Assembly (NCBI RefSeq): GCF_000313615.1
Contig: NZ_AMZQ01000008.1
Coordinates: forward strand, 1-64,000
Length of the DNA stretch: 64,000 bases
Direction: 5' to 3'
Origin: Campylobacter showae CSUNSWCD
Lineage (GTDB): Bacteria; Campylobacterota; Campylobacteria; Campylobacterales; Campylobacteraceae
Of this stretch, positions 17,734 to 28,806 are shown piece by piece (within the stretch, counting starts at the first letter, position 1; the number at the start of each line of letters is the position of its first letter). The translations under genes were made by a program, and so were the position numbers. The notes beneath the pieces were generated by a model that saw nothing but the letters and a program-made list of their open reading frames with translations, ran no database searches and had not been told where the DNA came from.

Positions 17734-18413
17734 AGACGTTCAATCATCGCGAGCATGAACTGCGCGCTGACGTTTGCCGAGTCTTGCAAAAATTTATCGA
17801 AGTCAAACTCCGCACTGCCGCCCGCCTCGTCGCTGATCGCGCGAAGCACGAAAAACGGCACGCCCAAACTCTCGCAAACTAACGCCACGCTAGCGCCCTC
17901 CATCTCGGCCGCGTCGGCTTTGAAGGTTGCTTTGAGCCACTCTTTTTTCGCATTGTCGCAGATAAACTGATCGCCCGTTGCTATGACGCCGCCTTTTAGC
18001 ACGATGCCTTTTTCGGCCGCTACGCTAGATGCTAGCGCGTTTAGAGCGTCGTCGCTTTTGATAAAGATACTAGTCTCAGGCACATACCCGTAAGGGTGCC
18101 CAAACGCCGTGATATCGACGTCGTGCTGCACTAGGCTAGTCGCATAAAGCATATCGCCGATTTTCAAATTTGGATTTAGCGCGCCTGCAACGCCGGTAAA
18201 AAGTAGCTTTCGGGCGCCAAATTTCTCTATCATCGCGCTTGCGGTTAGAGCGGCATTTACCTTGCCGATCTTCGAGTAGGCGACCACAAGCTCTTTGCCG
18301 CCGAAATTTGCGAGGTAAAATACGTTATTTGCGTGCTTAACCTCTTTGTAGTCCTTGATGCGCTCAAGCAGAGGAGCGACCTCCTCGCGCATCGCGCCTA
18401 AGATCGCTATCAT
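17730..18413 (-). CDS. mtnN: 5'-methylthioadenosine/S-adenosylhomocysteine nucleosidase
   Basis: MtnN (Pfs) hydrolyses MTA, SAH and, in Campylobacter and Helicobacter, aminofutalosine of the menaquinone route. The futalosine role is established for the group, not shown here. The 227-residue protein keeps MIAILGAMREEV at the start, FTGVAGA, and the catalytic AAEMEGA and RAISDEAGG motifs. It overlaps fabD and the ttcA-like gene by ATGA on either side. Confidence 0.93.
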   Translation of the reverse strand: MIAILGAMREEVAPLLERIKDYKEVKHANNVFYLANFGGKELVVAYSKIGKVNAALTASAMIEKFGARKLLFTGVAGALNPNLKIGDMLYATSLVQHDVDITAFGHPYGYVPETSIFIKSDDALNALASSVAAEKGIVLKGGVIATGDQFICDNAKKEWLKATFKADAAEMEGASVALVCESLGVPFFVLRAISDEAGGSAEFDFDKFLQDSANVSAQFMLAMIERL

Positions 18414-19330
18414 TTAAGCTCCTTTAAAAGCTCGTCAAGGCTGCTAAGATCGGTGATACTAAAGGTCGGCTTTTCAGTGATTTTTTTGTTAATGCCTTTT
18501 AGCACGCTACCGCCAAACTCCACGAAAATATCAACCTCGTTTTCGATGCTTTTGATGCTTTGCTTGTATAAAACGGGGCTAACGAGCTGAGCTTTTAGCA
18601 AATTTAGCGCTTCGTCTTTCGAGCCATAAGCCTTCGCCGAGGCATTTGAAACGACTGGGGCAAATTTAGCGGCTAATGCCGGCTCTAACTGCGCCGTTAG
18701 CCTCTCGCTCGCATTTTTCAAAAGCGGGCAGTGGCTGATGACGGACATATTTAGAGGCAGTACGCGCTTAGCGCCCGCTTCTTTAAACGCGGACTCAAAT
18801 TTGGCGATATCGTCTTTTAGTCCCGCGATCACGATCTGACCGTCGCAGTTGTAGTTAGCTGCGTAAATTTGATGGCCGTCTGCTTGAGCGTTTTTGCAAA
18901 TTTGCTCTACCGTCTCGTCGCTAAGACCCAAAATAACGCTCATCGTCACGTCTTTGCCAGCACAGTCCTCTTGCATAAATTTACCGCGTAAATTTACGAT
19001 CCTAAGTGCATCAACAAAATCAAACGCGCCGCTAACCGCAAGCGCGCTAAACTCGCCCAAAGAGTGACCTAGCGCGAAGCTTGGCTCCAAATTTACGCTT
19101 TGCTTTAAAGCAAGATAGCACATAAGCGAATTTAAAACAATGGCGGGCTGAGTAAATTCGCTCCTGTTTATAAGGTCGTTTTCGTTAAAAAGTAGATTTG
19201 AAAAGTCGATTTTTAGGCTATCGCTCGCATTTTGCAAAAGCTCGGCGGCCGGGCGGAAATTTTCGTAAATTTCCTTACCCATGCCGATACTTTGCGAGCC
19301 TTGTCCCGGAAATATAAACGCCGCTATCAT
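18410..19330 (-). CDS. fabD: Malonyl-CoA:ACP transacylase
   Basis: FabD moves malonyl from CoA to acyl carrier protein, starting fatty acid elongation. The 306-residue protein has FIFPGQGSQSIGMGKE at the N-terminus and the nucleophile elbow GHSLGEFSALAVSG. The VISHCPLL histidine motif follows. Length is standard. It overlaps mtnN by ATGA and lies 10 bp downstream of slyD. Confidence 0.95.
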   Translation of the reverse strand: MIAAFIFPGQGSQSIGMGKEIYENFRPAAELLQNASDSLKIDFSNLLFNENDLINRSEFTQPAIVLNSLMCYLALKQSVNLEPSFALGHSLGEFSALAVSGAFDFVDALRIVNLRGKFMQEDCAGKDVTMSVILGLSDETVEQICKNAQADGHQIYAANYNCDGQIVIAGLKDDIAKFESAFKEAGAKRVLPLNMSVISHCPLLKNASERLTAQLEPALAAKFAPVVSNASAKAYGSKDEALNLLKAQLVSPVLYKQSIKSIENEVDIFVEFGGSVLKGINKKITEKPTFSITDLSSLDELLKELK

Positions 19331-19340
19331 CTAGGTACTC

Positions 19341-19952
19341 TTAGTGGCAACCGCATCCGCCGTCATCGTGGTGATGACCGTGCCCGCCGCAGCAACCGCC
19401 TTCTTTGTGCTCATGATGGCCGTGACCTCCGCAACAACCGCCTTCGCCGTGATGATGGTCGTGATCATGTCCGCCGCAACCGCATGTATGCGCGCCGCCT
19501 ACCATGCCGGTAGCTATCTCGTCCTCTGTAGCATCGCGTTTGTCGAAAATTTGAACCTTAAACTCCAAATCTTTGCCTGCGTAAGGGTGGTTAAAATCAA
19601 CCGTCACGTCATCCTCGCCGATAGATTTTACTATCACGCGTACGCTCTCTCCGTGCTCGCCTTGACCGAAAAGCTCCATGCCCTCTTTTAGCTCGATACC
19701 TGCAAATTGCTCTTTGGGTAGCATCTGAACGGCGCTAGAGTCGTACTCGCCGCAAGCCAGCGCAGCCGGGATAACGATAACCTTTGTTTCGCCCTTTTCT
19801 AGTTTAGCGACCTCTTCTTCTAGTTTCTCGATGATGTGTCCGCGACCTGTTAAAAAGGAAATTTCTTGCCCAACCTGCATATTAGACTCTAAAATTTCGC
19901 CCGTTTTTGCATCTTTTAGCTCATAAAACATAGCTATAACTTGTTCTTTCAC
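19341..19952 (-). CDS. slyD: FKBP-type peptidyl-prolyl isomerase SlyD with metal-binding tail
   Basis: SlyD combines prolyl isomerase and chaperone activity with metal binding, and in Helicobacter and E. coli it supports nickel hydrogenase maturation. The 203-residue protein has the FKBP/IF-domain core. The last roughly 50 residues are almost only His, Cys, Gly and acidic residues, including two GGCCGGHGHH units. The start is GTG 19952 with AGGAG upstream; an internal ATG eight codons on is possible. A nickel role would fit the LarA nickel enzyme in this window, but that link is inference. Confidence 0.92.
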   Translation of the reverse strand: MKEQVIAMFYELKDAKTGEILESNMQVGQEISFLTGRGHIIEKLEEEVAKLEKGETKVIVIPAALACGEYDSSAVQMLPKEQFAGIELKEGMELFGQGEHGESVRVIVKSIGEDDVTVDFNHPYAGKDLEFKVQIFDKRDATEDEIATGMVGGAHTCGCGGHDHDHHHGEGGCCGGHGHHEHKEGGCCGGHGHHHDDGGCGCH

Positions 19953-20011
19953 GTTCTTCTCCTATTTATGAAAATAACGTGATTATATCGTTAAATTTAT
20001 TAAATATAGTT

Positions 20012-20911
20012 TTAGTTTCGGGTAGGTGCGGCTTTGGCTTCTTTGCTGTCCGGATAGCCTAGTTTTAGCGCTTTGTAAAATTTATTAGCACTTGCCGTGT
20101 CTTTTATCTTATCAAAGCTAATAGCAGTGTGATAAAGAAGCTTTGGCGTATACTCGGCCTTGTCGTAGAGCTGGATACTTTGCTGGTAGTATTTTATGGC
20201 GTTGTTGTAAGCTTTTTGCTGATACGCTATCTCGCCGAGATAAAAATTCGCCATCGCAGGTTTATGGTCTTTACTTAAAAGATATTCGTATCTAGCCTTT
20301 GCATCGTCAAGCTTGCCTGCGTCAAATAGCTTTTTGGCCTCACTTGCTACGTCTTGATTTTTTTGTTTGGTAAAATCAACCTTTGGAGTTTGCGACTCGA
20401 AAGCGGCTGGGCTGCTACTAGCTACCGGCTTGTCTTCATCGTTTTTTTTTGTGGTAGCAGGCGCGGCATTGCTCTTGTCTATCAAAGCACCCATATCTTT
20501 AAGGGCTTTGGTGATTTTAGCGTTGTTAGCCTCTTGTATTTTTCGGCTTTCTTCTACGTATTTTTTAAGCTCGTCAAAATCGCTTTTTGCGGTAGAATTT
20601 CCGTCGTTTCCTTCAAGATCGCTTAGTCTTTTTTCTATCCTAGATATTCTCGAGTTTAGTCCGTCTAGCACGCTTTGTAAACCCTCTAAGCGCTCTTGTA
20701 TAGTATTTAAATTTGATTCGACATCACCCATATTTCTACTTAAATTTTCTACGTTTTGCTTATTTTTTAGAAAAGTTTTTTCGTTATCGGTTAAACCGTA
20801 TGGGCTAGAGCTATCTAAATTTCCAGCATCAAATACCGAAATTTCATTTGGAGCGGAGTAAGAGAGAGTGGCCCCCACAAAAAGAGCCACTAAAGTTTTT
20901 AAATTAGCCAT
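20012..20911 (-). CDS. cpoB: Tol-Pal system protein CpoB (YbgF)
   Basis: CpoB links peptidoglycan synthesis to outer-membrane constriction through the Tol-Pal complex. The 299-residue periplasmic protein has a signal peptide ending near SYSA. A coiled-coil trimerisation segment follows (about residues 45-105, SRISRIEKRLSDLE), then a low-complexity linker. C-terminal TPR repeats begin near residue 190. It is directly downstream of pal, the usual place. Confidence 0.88.
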   Translation of the reverse strand: MANLKTLVALFVGATLSYSAPNEISVFDAGNLDSSSPYGLTDNEKTFLKNKQNVENLSRNMGDVESNLNTIQERLEGLQSVLDGLNSRISRIEKRLSDLEGNDGNSTAKSDFDELKKYVEESRKIQEANNAKITKALKDMGALIDKSNAAPATTKKNDEDKPVASSSPAAFESQTPKVDFTKQKNQDVASEAKKLFDAGKLDDAKARYEYLLSKDHKPAMANFYLGEIAYQQKAYNNAIKYYQQSIQLYDKAEYTPKLLYHTAISFDKIKDTASANKFYKALKLGYPDSKEAKAAPTRN

Positions 20912-20920
20912 AAAATTTAA

Positions 20921-21439
20921 TTATGGAAGAACTTTAAATTCAGCACGTCTGTTTTGTGCATCGCAAGCTTTTGTTTTGTCTGTGCAAACAGGATTGCTTT
21001 CGCCATAACTTACAACAGTGATTCTGTCAGCAGCAACGCCTTGTTTTACAAGAGCGTCTTTGGCAGCTTTTGCTCTTTTTAGACCAAGCGCATAGTTGTA
21101 CTCATCTGTACCCCACTCATCGCAGTTACCCTCTACTTTTACAGAAAGACCTTGAGCCTCTGATTGATTAAATAGGCCTGCATTTGTATTGATAGCAGAC
21201 TGCATATCGCCCTTGATATTAAATTTGTCAAAGTCGAAGTAAACAGTTTGAACTTGACCTTCAATGCTTGAGATTAATTGTTGCAATCTCTCGCTATCAC
21301 TCATCATGTTATCGCTTGAGTTCATACCGCCCATATTTTGATTAGCGTCAGCGCTCATATCAACTTCAGGGTTTTTAGAGCTACAACCGCTCAACAATAA
21401 AGCCGCAATAGCAGCAGAAGTTAAAACTACTTTTTTCAT
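20921..21439 (-). CDS. pal: Peptidoglycan-associated lipoprotein Pal
   Basis: Pal anchors the outer membrane to peptidoglycan and binds TolB. The frame is open to 21499, but the first 20 codons (VIFSKFYDII...) are not signal-like. ATG 21439 has AAAAGG six bases upstream and gives MKKVVLTSAAIAALLLSGCSS, a lipoprotein signal with lipobox LSGC. The 172-residue product has an OmpA-like domain with VYFDFDKFNIK, GNCDEWGT and LGLKRAKAAKD. It follows tolB with 53 bp between. Confidence 0.93.
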   Translation of the reverse strand: MKKVVLTSAAIAALLLSGCSSKNPEVDMSADANQNMGGMNSSDNMMSDSERLQQLISSIEGQVQTVYFDFDKFNIKGDMQSAINTNAGLFNQSEAQGLSVKVEGNCDEWGTDEYNYALGLKRAKAAKDALVKQGVAADRITVVSYGESNPVCTDKTKACDAQNRRAEFKVLP

Positions 21440-21492
21440 TTTCATCCTTTTATAGAAATTTAATGTGATTATATCATAAAATTTACTAAATA

Positions 21493-22767
21493 TTACCAAT
21501 CAATCGACTGAATTTTGCCGATTTTTAACGGAAATTGGAAACTTTTGTTCTCATTTACGCGAATTATACCAAGTGAACTCTGTCCTCCAAGCTCTTTTAT
21601 AAACACTACACTTTGCCCGTCGCTAGAAAATCTAGGGTATAAATTTTTACCGCTTGCGGTAAGCTGTCTGATGTAATCAGTCTGCGTAGAGATCATGTAA
21701 ATGTTAAAATCTCTCGTTCCAAAGCTACTCTTGCCGTCTTCTCTACTAGAGTAAACTATATAGTTTTGATAGGTACTAACGGAGTTGTTGTTTTTGCCGT
21801 GATAGACCAACTGCTCAAAACCGCTTCCATCGACGTTTTGCGCGAAGACGTTAGGATAGCCGAGTCTATCGGAAACGAAAACTACGCGTCTATCGCCGTC
21901 GACGAAGTTGCCGTTAACGTCTATACCGCTATAGTTGGTTACCTGAGAAAGCCTTTTTGAATTTAGATCATATATATAGATATCAGGCTGATCTTGTGGG
22001 GCCATAGTTAACAAAATTTTATCTCCGCTTTGACTAACATCAGAGGCTATAAGCATACCTCCCTTGCTATCTAAAATTTTAGTTTTTTGGCCGCTCGCAA
22101 CATCGTATCTATAAAGAACTAAGTTTTTACCGCTGTAATCAGAGTAGTAAAACGCTCTCTGGTCGGCTCCTATCCATTTAGGAAATATATTCAAACCGCC
22201 GCGAACAAGTACTTTTTGGTAGGTCAAAGTGTAGTCGGCTATAACGATCTCGCTTTGCTTAGAACCGGTTCCTTTGGCAAAGATGATAAATTTCTCCATC
22301 CAATTTACAGGCGGCATTTTTAGCTCGTTAATGAGCTCAACTATCGCTTTGTGTGCGATAAACGGATACTTTGCCCCGTCGTTCATATTGTAAATTTTCT
22401 CGTACTGAGTAGTCGCCGTTTTTGCATTAATTAGCTTAACCCTGAGGGTTAGAGGCGAGTTTGCAGAGCCCTCAAGCGCGTATCTAAATATAAGCTGCGC
22501 ACCTTTTTCGCTCATCACGTTCGTGTTCGAGTCGCCCTCATAGCTACTGGCGATATATTCGTCCACAACCTCAAAATCAGAGCTGACCTTCAAGTCGCCC
22601 AACATGATTTTATGAAATTTGCTTTTAAAAGCCTGATCGCCGACGGCCGTTGTCGCATCTTGAAGCACGATTTTTGGTAGGGCTAAGCCTTTGTTGACGA
22701 CCGAAATAGTTGCATCAACGGCAAAAAGCCAACTGGTAAAAGCAAGAAAAAGTAAAATTTTCTTCAT
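21493..22767 (-). CDS. tolB: Tol-Pal system beta-propeller protein TolB
   Basis: TolB is the periplasmic protein that shuttles between Pal and TolA during outer-membrane constriction. The 424-residue protein has a signal peptide cut near FAVDA, an N-terminal alpha/beta domain, and a C-terminal six-bladed propeller with repeated SDG/VFVSDR-type blades (for example RRVVFVSDRLGYPNVFAQN). Length and position between tolA and pal are normal. Confidence 0.93.
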   Translation of the reverse strand: MKKILLFLAFTSWLFAVDATISVVNKGLALPKIVLQDATTAVGDQAFKSKFHKIMLGDLKVSSDFEVVDEYIASSYEGDSNTNVMSEKGAQLIFRYALEGSANSPLTLRVKLINAKTATTQYEKIYNMNDGAKYPFIAHKAIVELINELKMPPVNWMEKFIIFAKGTGSKQSEIVIADYTLTYQKVLVRGGLNIFPKWIGADQRAFYYSDYSGKNLVLYRYDVASGQKTKILDSKGGMLIASDVSQSGDKILLTMAPQDQPDIYIYDLNSKRLSQVTNYSGIDVNGNFVDGDRRVVFVSDRLGYPNVFAQNVDGSGFEQLVYHGKNNNSVSTYQNYIVYSSREDGKSSFGTRDFNIYMISTQTDYIRQLTASGKNLYPRFSSDGQSVVFIKELGGQSSLGIIRVNENKSFQFPLKIGKIQSIDW

Positions 22768-22777
22768 TTTTCCTCCA

Positions 22778-23602
22778 TTATTCTAGTTTGTCTTCTAGTT
22801 TGGTTCCGAGCCTAACAGCTCTGCCTATCTGAGTAGGCGGCGGGAATTTCTCAGAAGTCATACTTTGCAAGAAATCCCTAACTTTGTTATTAAATTCGCT
22901 ATTATACGATAACTTTTTTATATCGTAACTAAACGATCCATCAATGCCAATGACGATCTCAACCTCCGCCTCATCAGTAGAATCAGCCTTATAAGCACTC
23001 CATTTACTCTGCAAAATTCTACTAATCATACCGAAGTATTCGTTATATTCGCCTGTCATTTGCGACTTTGGAGTCTTGGCAACCTGATCTAAGGTAAGCG
23101 CATTTATAACGTCGCTAGCTTTTTTTTGCTGGCTCGTTATCTGGACTTTTTCCGGTTTTTTACGACTTTGCTCTTTTGGTTGCTCTTTTTTCTTAACAAC
23201 CTTATCTTCTTTTAGTTTAGAGGTGTCGATACTGCCAAATAAATCCTTTAAATTTGGCTCTTCAACTTTTTTTTCTTCAGGTTTTGGCGGTGCAGGATCT
23301 GGTTCAGGCGGCTTGTTTGTAGTGTCCGGCTTTGGCTCTTCTTTTTTAACCTCTTCCTTTACCGGTTGAGGTTTTTCCTCTTTTACAATCTCTTTTTTAG
23401 GCTCAGGTGCTTTTACGGTGATATCAGGCTCGCGCTCAACTATCATAATATCCATAAAAGCATCTTTAGTATCGGTGTATTTTTTCGGCTCTTCTTTAAA
23501 ATAAGTAAGCTTAATAAAAATACCGCTTATGATGCAAAGGTAAAGAAAAGCCGATAGTAAGAAGTAGCCGGAAGTGTTAAATTTGAGATCAAATTTATCC
23601 AT
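22778..23602 (-). CDS. tolA: TolA-type energy-transducing protein
   Basis: This protein would couple the TolQR proton channel to the outer membrane. It has 274 residues. One N-terminal membrane helix (about 12-32) is followed by a long Lys/Glu/Pro-rich periplasmic spacer (about 60-165). The C-terminal TolA/TonB-like domain ends in VRLGTKLEDKLE. The spacer is proline-rich like TonB, but the location between tolR and tolB argues for TolA. It overlaps tolR by eight bases. Confidence 0.85.
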   Translation of the reverse strand: MDKFDLKFNTSGYFLLSAFLYLCIISGIFIKLTYFKEEPKKYTDTKDAFMDIMIVEREPDITVKAPEPKKEIVKEEKPQPVKEEVKKEEPKPDTTNKPPEPDPAPPKPEEKKVEEPNLKDLFGSIDTSKLKEDKVVKKKEQPKEQSRKKPEKVQITSQQKKASDVINALTLDQVAKTPKSQMTGEYNEYFGMISRILQSKWSAYKADSTDEAEVEIVIGIDGSFSYDIKKLSYNSEFNNKVRDFLQSMTSEKFPPPTQIGRAVRLGTKLEDKLE

Positions 23603-23987
23603 TAGTCTGAAGCGCTACCTTTGTAAAGCCTGCGTTTTTTACGCTCTTTAAAACAAACATCACATCATCGTATATGAGGCTTTTGTCGGCCTTAATATAA
23701 ACAGGCGAGTTTTTATCGTATTTTGCCCCGATAAGCACTATATTATCAGGAAGTTCGCGCAAATTCATGGTATTTTGATCTATTCTAACCTTTTTTGTGG
23801 CATCAACGATAACAGTCAAATCTTTTTTTTGAGCCGAGGATGTTTTAGTTTTTGAACCGTCCGGTAGCAAAATTTGCTCCTCATAAACGATAGTAGGCGT
23901 CGTAACCATAAGGATCGCCAGCAAAACAAGCATGATATCCACAAGCGGAGTTATGTTTAGCTCCGGAGTTTCGTCGAGATTTATCAT
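23595..23987 (-). CDS. tolR: TolR/ExbD-family biopolymer transport protein
   Basis: The 130-residue protein is the proton-channel partner of TolQ. It has an N-terminal membrane helix with the conserved aspartate in PLVDIMLVLLAILM, which carries the proton path, and a small periplasmic domain. Homologues are often named ExbD2 in Campylobacter; the tol operon context supports TolR. It overlaps tolQ by ATGA. Confidence 0.9.
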   Translation of the reverse strand: MINLDETPELNITPLVDIMLVLLAILMVTTPTIVYEEQILLPDGSKTKTSSAQKKDLTVIVDATKKVRIDQNTMNLRELPDNIVLIGAKYDKNSPVYIKADKSLIYDDVMFVLKSVKNAGFTKVALQTNG

Positions 23988-24565
23988 TGATCTTCTTTAA
24001 GCGTTACTAGGATATCGACTTCGCGCCTGATGACGCCCATAAGCTCATAAGCTTTTCGTTTGATAAGTAGGCTAAAGGTATAAGCAGGAATCGCTACAAA
24101 TATACCAGCTCCAGTAGCTACAAGCGCCTCGCTGATGGCGGGAGCGATAACGCCCAACGAAGAATTCCCTCCACCTTGACCAAGCCGAGAAAATGTCTCC
24201 AAGATAGAAACAACCGTACCAAAAAGTCCGATAAAAGGCGATGTAGAAGCAATAATACTAAGCCAAGTGATGCCGTTAGTAGCATTCCTCTCTGAAATAC
24301 TAACCGCAACCGAAAGCTTTTCCTTAGATACGGAACCGCTTACGAACCTTTTTAAAACCGAGTCGTTTAGAGTATGCTTAGAGCCGCCCATCAATAGCGA
24401 CTCAAGCGCATTTTGCTCTTTTTTTTGCCAAGAGCCAAGCCCTGCCATACGAGATAAAAGTATGGTAAGGCTTATTATGAAATAAAAAGAGAGCCAACTA
24501 AGTACAAATATGGTAATAAAACTACTTCTTGATAAGTAGTTCAAAAAAATATCAAGCCCAGCCAC
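23984..24565 (-). CDS. tolQ: TolQ/ExbB-family proton channel protein
   Basis: The 193-residue protein has three membrane helices: one near residues 12-37 and a pair in the C-terminal half (GLFGTVVSILETF and VATGAGIFVAIPAY), the signature MotA/TolQ/ExbB channel layout. It is the first gene of the tol set. Its start shares a base with the end of atpC, so the ATP synthase and Tol genes may form one transcript. Confidence 0.9.
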   Translation of the reverse strand: MAGLDIFLNYLSRSSFITIFVLSWLSFYFIISLTILLSRMAGLGSWQKKEQNALESLLMGGSKHTLNDSVLKRFVSGSVSKEKLSVAVSISERNATNGITWLSIIASTSPFIGLFGTVVSILETFSRLGQGGGNSSLGVIAPAISEALVATGAGIFVAIPAYTFSLLIKRKAYELMGVIRREVDILVTLKEDQ

Positions 24566-24954
24566 TATCTTGTCCGAGCCATACTATCTAGTTTTGCTAC
24601 GGCAGCAGCCATAGCGTTGTTCTCGCTACTCATGCTAGCGATCAAATCCTTAGCCTTTTGCAATGAATTTGCTATCTCGCTCTCGGAATTTCCCGACACG
24701 TGAACGGCGCCATCGGCAAGGATGGTTGCCTTACCCTCGTTTATCTCGGCATATCCCCAGTTTATCGCAACGGCATCATGACTTTTATCTTCGCTCTCGA
24801 TGTCTATAACGCCGGCTTTCAAAAGCGAGATAAGCGAAGCGTGCCCGGGTAAAACCCCGAACTCGCCCTCGCTACCAGGCAAAACTACGCTTTTGATATC
24901 GTTTGAAAACACTAAACCCTCAGGCGTAACGATTTCTAAATGTAATTTATTCAT
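24565..24954 (-). CDS. atpC: ATP synthase F1 subunit epsilon
   Basis: Epsilon is part of the central stalk and regulates ATPase activity. The 129 residues start with LHLEIVTPEGLVFSNDI and include the beta-sandwich motif LPGSEGEFGVLPGHASL, then the two C-terminal helices. It is the last atp gene of the cluster and follows atpD by 17 bp. Confidence 0.95.
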   Translation of the reverse strand: MNKLHLEIVTPEGLVFSNDIKSVVLPGSEGEFGVLPGHASLISLLKAGVIDIESEDKSHDAVAINWGYAEINEGKATILADGAVHVSGNSESEIANSLQKAKDLIASMSSENNAMAAAVAKLDSMARTR

Positions 24955-24971
24955 TACTTTTTCCTTTAAAT

Positions 24972-26378
<1,407 letters not shown>

Positions 26379-26382
26379 TTAA

Positions 26383-27267
26383 TTATTTCATTGATTCGAC
26401 GCCACTGATGATCTCGATAAGCTCAGTGGTGATAGACTCTTGGCGAGCCTTGTTATACGATAGTTTTAGCTGCGCGACGCGCTCTTTAGCGTTATTAGTC
26501 GCATTATCCATCGCCTGCATTCTAGCGCTGTGCTCTGCCGCAAGGCTATCAACTAAAGCGTAATACATACTATACTCGAAATACTTCGTAAGTAGTTCGT
26601 TTAAAATTTTACCGTCGTCGCTCGGCTCAAATTCCATCAAAGAATTCGTCTCGACTTCGACGAGTTTCGGCGGCTCGACCGGCACGATATCGTTTATACG
26701 AATTTGTTGAGAGATCATATTATTGTAGCCGTTATGTACCAAAATAACCTTATCCGTCGCACCGCTTATGAAGTCGTCTATCGCGTCTTTTATGATATTT
26801 TGAGCTTTCTCATAGGTCGGAGACGAGCTCACGCCGACGTATTTTTCAAGCAAATTTATACCCTGGAAGCTAAAAAATTCTATACCTTTTTTACCTACCG
26901 CGCGGAGTCTTATCTTTACTTTTTTCGCCTTAAATTCGTTAATCATATTTCTAACGGTTTTAATAGTCTGAATATTAAAACCGCCGCAAAGACCCTTGTC
27001 TGCGGTGACGAATATAATATCAACCTTCTCGATATTCTCCTTAACGTCGAAAAATTTACTCTCGGCGTTTACGGAGCGATATTGGTTGATTTTATAGGCA
27101 ATTTCAGATAAAACTTCGTTGATCTTGAGCGCATAAACCCTAGAGTGACGAGCTGCCTCTTCAGCCTTGCGAAGTTTGGCTGTAGACACCAGCTTCATCG
27201 CGCGCGTTGTCTTTTGGGTGTTTTGGACGCTCTTGATCTTTCGTTTTATATCTTTTAAATTTGACAT
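26383..27267 (-). CDS. atpG: ATP synthase F1 subunit gamma
   Basis: The rotating central shaft of F1, 294 residues. It begins with the family N-terminus [20 protein letters not shown], has [11 protein letters not shown] in the middle, and ends with the long C-terminal helix containing [20 protein letters not shown]. It lies 10 bp from atpA. Confidence 0.97.
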   Translation of the reverse strand: MSNLKDIKRKIKSVQNTQKTTRAMKLVSTAKLRKAEEAARHSRVYALKINEVLSEIAYKINQYRSVNAESKFFDVKENIEKVDIIFVTADKGLCGGFNIQTIKTVRNMINEFKAKKVKIRLRAVGKKGIEFFSFQGINLLEKYVGVSSSPTYEKAQNIIKDAIDDFISGATDKVILVHNGYNNMISQQIRINDIVPVEPPKLVEVETNSLMEFEPSDDGKILNELLTKYFEYSMYYALVDSLAAEHSARMQAMDNATNNAKERVAQLKLSYNKARQESITTELIEIISGVESMK

Positions 27268-27276
27268 ATTCTAGCC

Positions 27277-28794
27277 TTAATTAGCAGCAAACGTCGCTTT
27301 AAAGTCTTTTAGCGCCTTATGCAAAAGTTCCTCAATTTCTTTATCGAGTACTTTTTTAGTTCGAATTTGCTCGAAAATTTCAGGATATTTCGCCTCAACA
27401 TAAGGATATAGCTCAGCTTCAAATTTTGTAACCGCTACAGTCGGGATATCATCTAAGTAGCCTTTCGTACCGGCAAAGATAATAACGACTTGCTTTTCAA
27501 CGGCTAGTGGGCTATAAGGAGGCTGTTTTAACACCTCGACCATCCTCTGACCGCGCTCGAGCTGTTTTCTAGAGCTTTCGTCTAGGTCACTCGCAAACTG
27601 TGCAAACGCTTGAAGTTCGCGGTATTGCGCAAGGTCAAGTCTCAATGTTCCAGAAACTTGTTTGGTTGCCTTTATCTGAGCCGCACCACCGACGCGAGAA
27701 ACCGAAAGACCGACGTTGATCGCAGGGCGGATACCTGAGTTAAATAAATCGGACTCAAGGAAAATTTGACCGTCAGTAATAGAAATAACGTTTGTTGGAA
27801 TATACGCAGAAACGTCGCCAGCTTGCGTCTCGATAATAGGAAGCGCTGTTAGAGAACCTGCGCCCAGCTTATCATTTAGCTTAGATGCGCGCTCTAGCAA
27901 GCGAGAGTGTAGATAGAAAACGTCGCCTGGATAAGCCTCGCGGCCCGGCGGTCTGCGAAGAATCAAGCTCATTTCGCGGTATGCGACGGCGTGCTTTGAC
28001 AGATCGTCATAGATGATTAGGGCATGGCGAGAATTATCTCTAAAATATTCGCCCATTGTTACGCCCGCATATGGAGCTAAGTATTGAAGCGCGGCAGCGT
28101 CTGATGCGCCTGCATTTACGACGATAGTGTACTCCATAGCACCGTACTCTTCAAGCTTTTTAACTACTTGTGCGACTGTTGATTGTTTTTGTCCGATCGC
28201 GACGTAGATACAAATAACATCTTGACCTTTTTGGTTGATGATGGTATCTATTGCGACGGTGGTTTTACCGGTTTGGCGGTCACCAATGATGAGCTCGCGT
28301 TGTCCGCGACCGATCGGCACTAGCGCATCGATAGCCTTGATACCTGTTTGAAGCGGCTCATGAACGCTTTTTCTAGCCATAATACCTTTTGCTTTTTCCT
28401 CGACAAATCTAGTTTCGCTAGCCTCGATAGGACCTTTAGCATCTATCGGCTCGCCGAGCGAGTTTACGACGCGACCTATTAGCGCATCGCCTACTGGAAC
28501 GCGCAAAAGTTTAGCTAGGCGTTTTACGCTAGAACCCTCTCTTATGCCGTCCGTTTTACCCAAAATAACGATACCGACACTACTTTCCTCAAGGTTTAGA
28601 GCCATGCCTTTTTCACCGTTTTCAAACTCGACCATCTCGCCGGCCATAACGTTTTTTAGACCGTAAACGTTAGCAACGCCGTCGGCTACGGATATAACTT
28701 TGCCCGTCTCATTTACATCGACATTAAGGCTGAAATTTTCAATCCTTTCCTTGATGATGGCGCTGATTTCATCTGCTTTTATTTTTGCACTCAC
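27277..28794 (-). CDS. atpA: ATP synthase F1 subunit alpha
   Basis: The non-catalytic nucleotide-binding subunit of F1, 505 residues, with Walker A GDRQTGKT (about residues 171-178). The family stretches [13 protein letters not shown] and [20 protein letters not shown] are present. Length is standard. It follows atpH by 12 bp in the minus-strand operon. Confidence 0.98.
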   Translation of the reverse strand: MSAKIKADEISAIIKERIENFSLNVDVNETGKVISVADGVANVYGLKNVMAGEMVEFENGEKGMALNLEESSVGIVILGKTDGIREGSSVKRLAKLLRVPVGDALIGRVVNSLGEPIDAKGPIEASETRFVEEKAKGIMARKSVHEPLQTGIKAIDALVPIGRGQRELIIGDRQTGKTTVAIDTIINQKGQDVICIYVAIGQKQSTVAQVVKKLEEYGAMEYTIVVNAGASDAAALQYLAPYAGVTMGEYFRDNSRHALIIYDDLSKHAVAYREMSLILRRPPGREAYPGDVFYLHSRLLERASKLNDKLGAGSLTALPIIETQAGDVSAYIPTNVISITDGQIFLESDLFNSGIRPAINVGLSVSRVGGAAQIKATKQVSGTLRLDLAQYRELQAFAQFASDLDESSRKQLERGQRMVEVLKQPPYSPLAVEKQVVIIFAGTKGYLDDIPTVAVTKFEAELYPYVEAKYPEIFEQIRTKKVLDKEIEELLHKALKDFKATFAAN

Positions 28795-28806
28795 GCTTTT
28801 TCTCCT

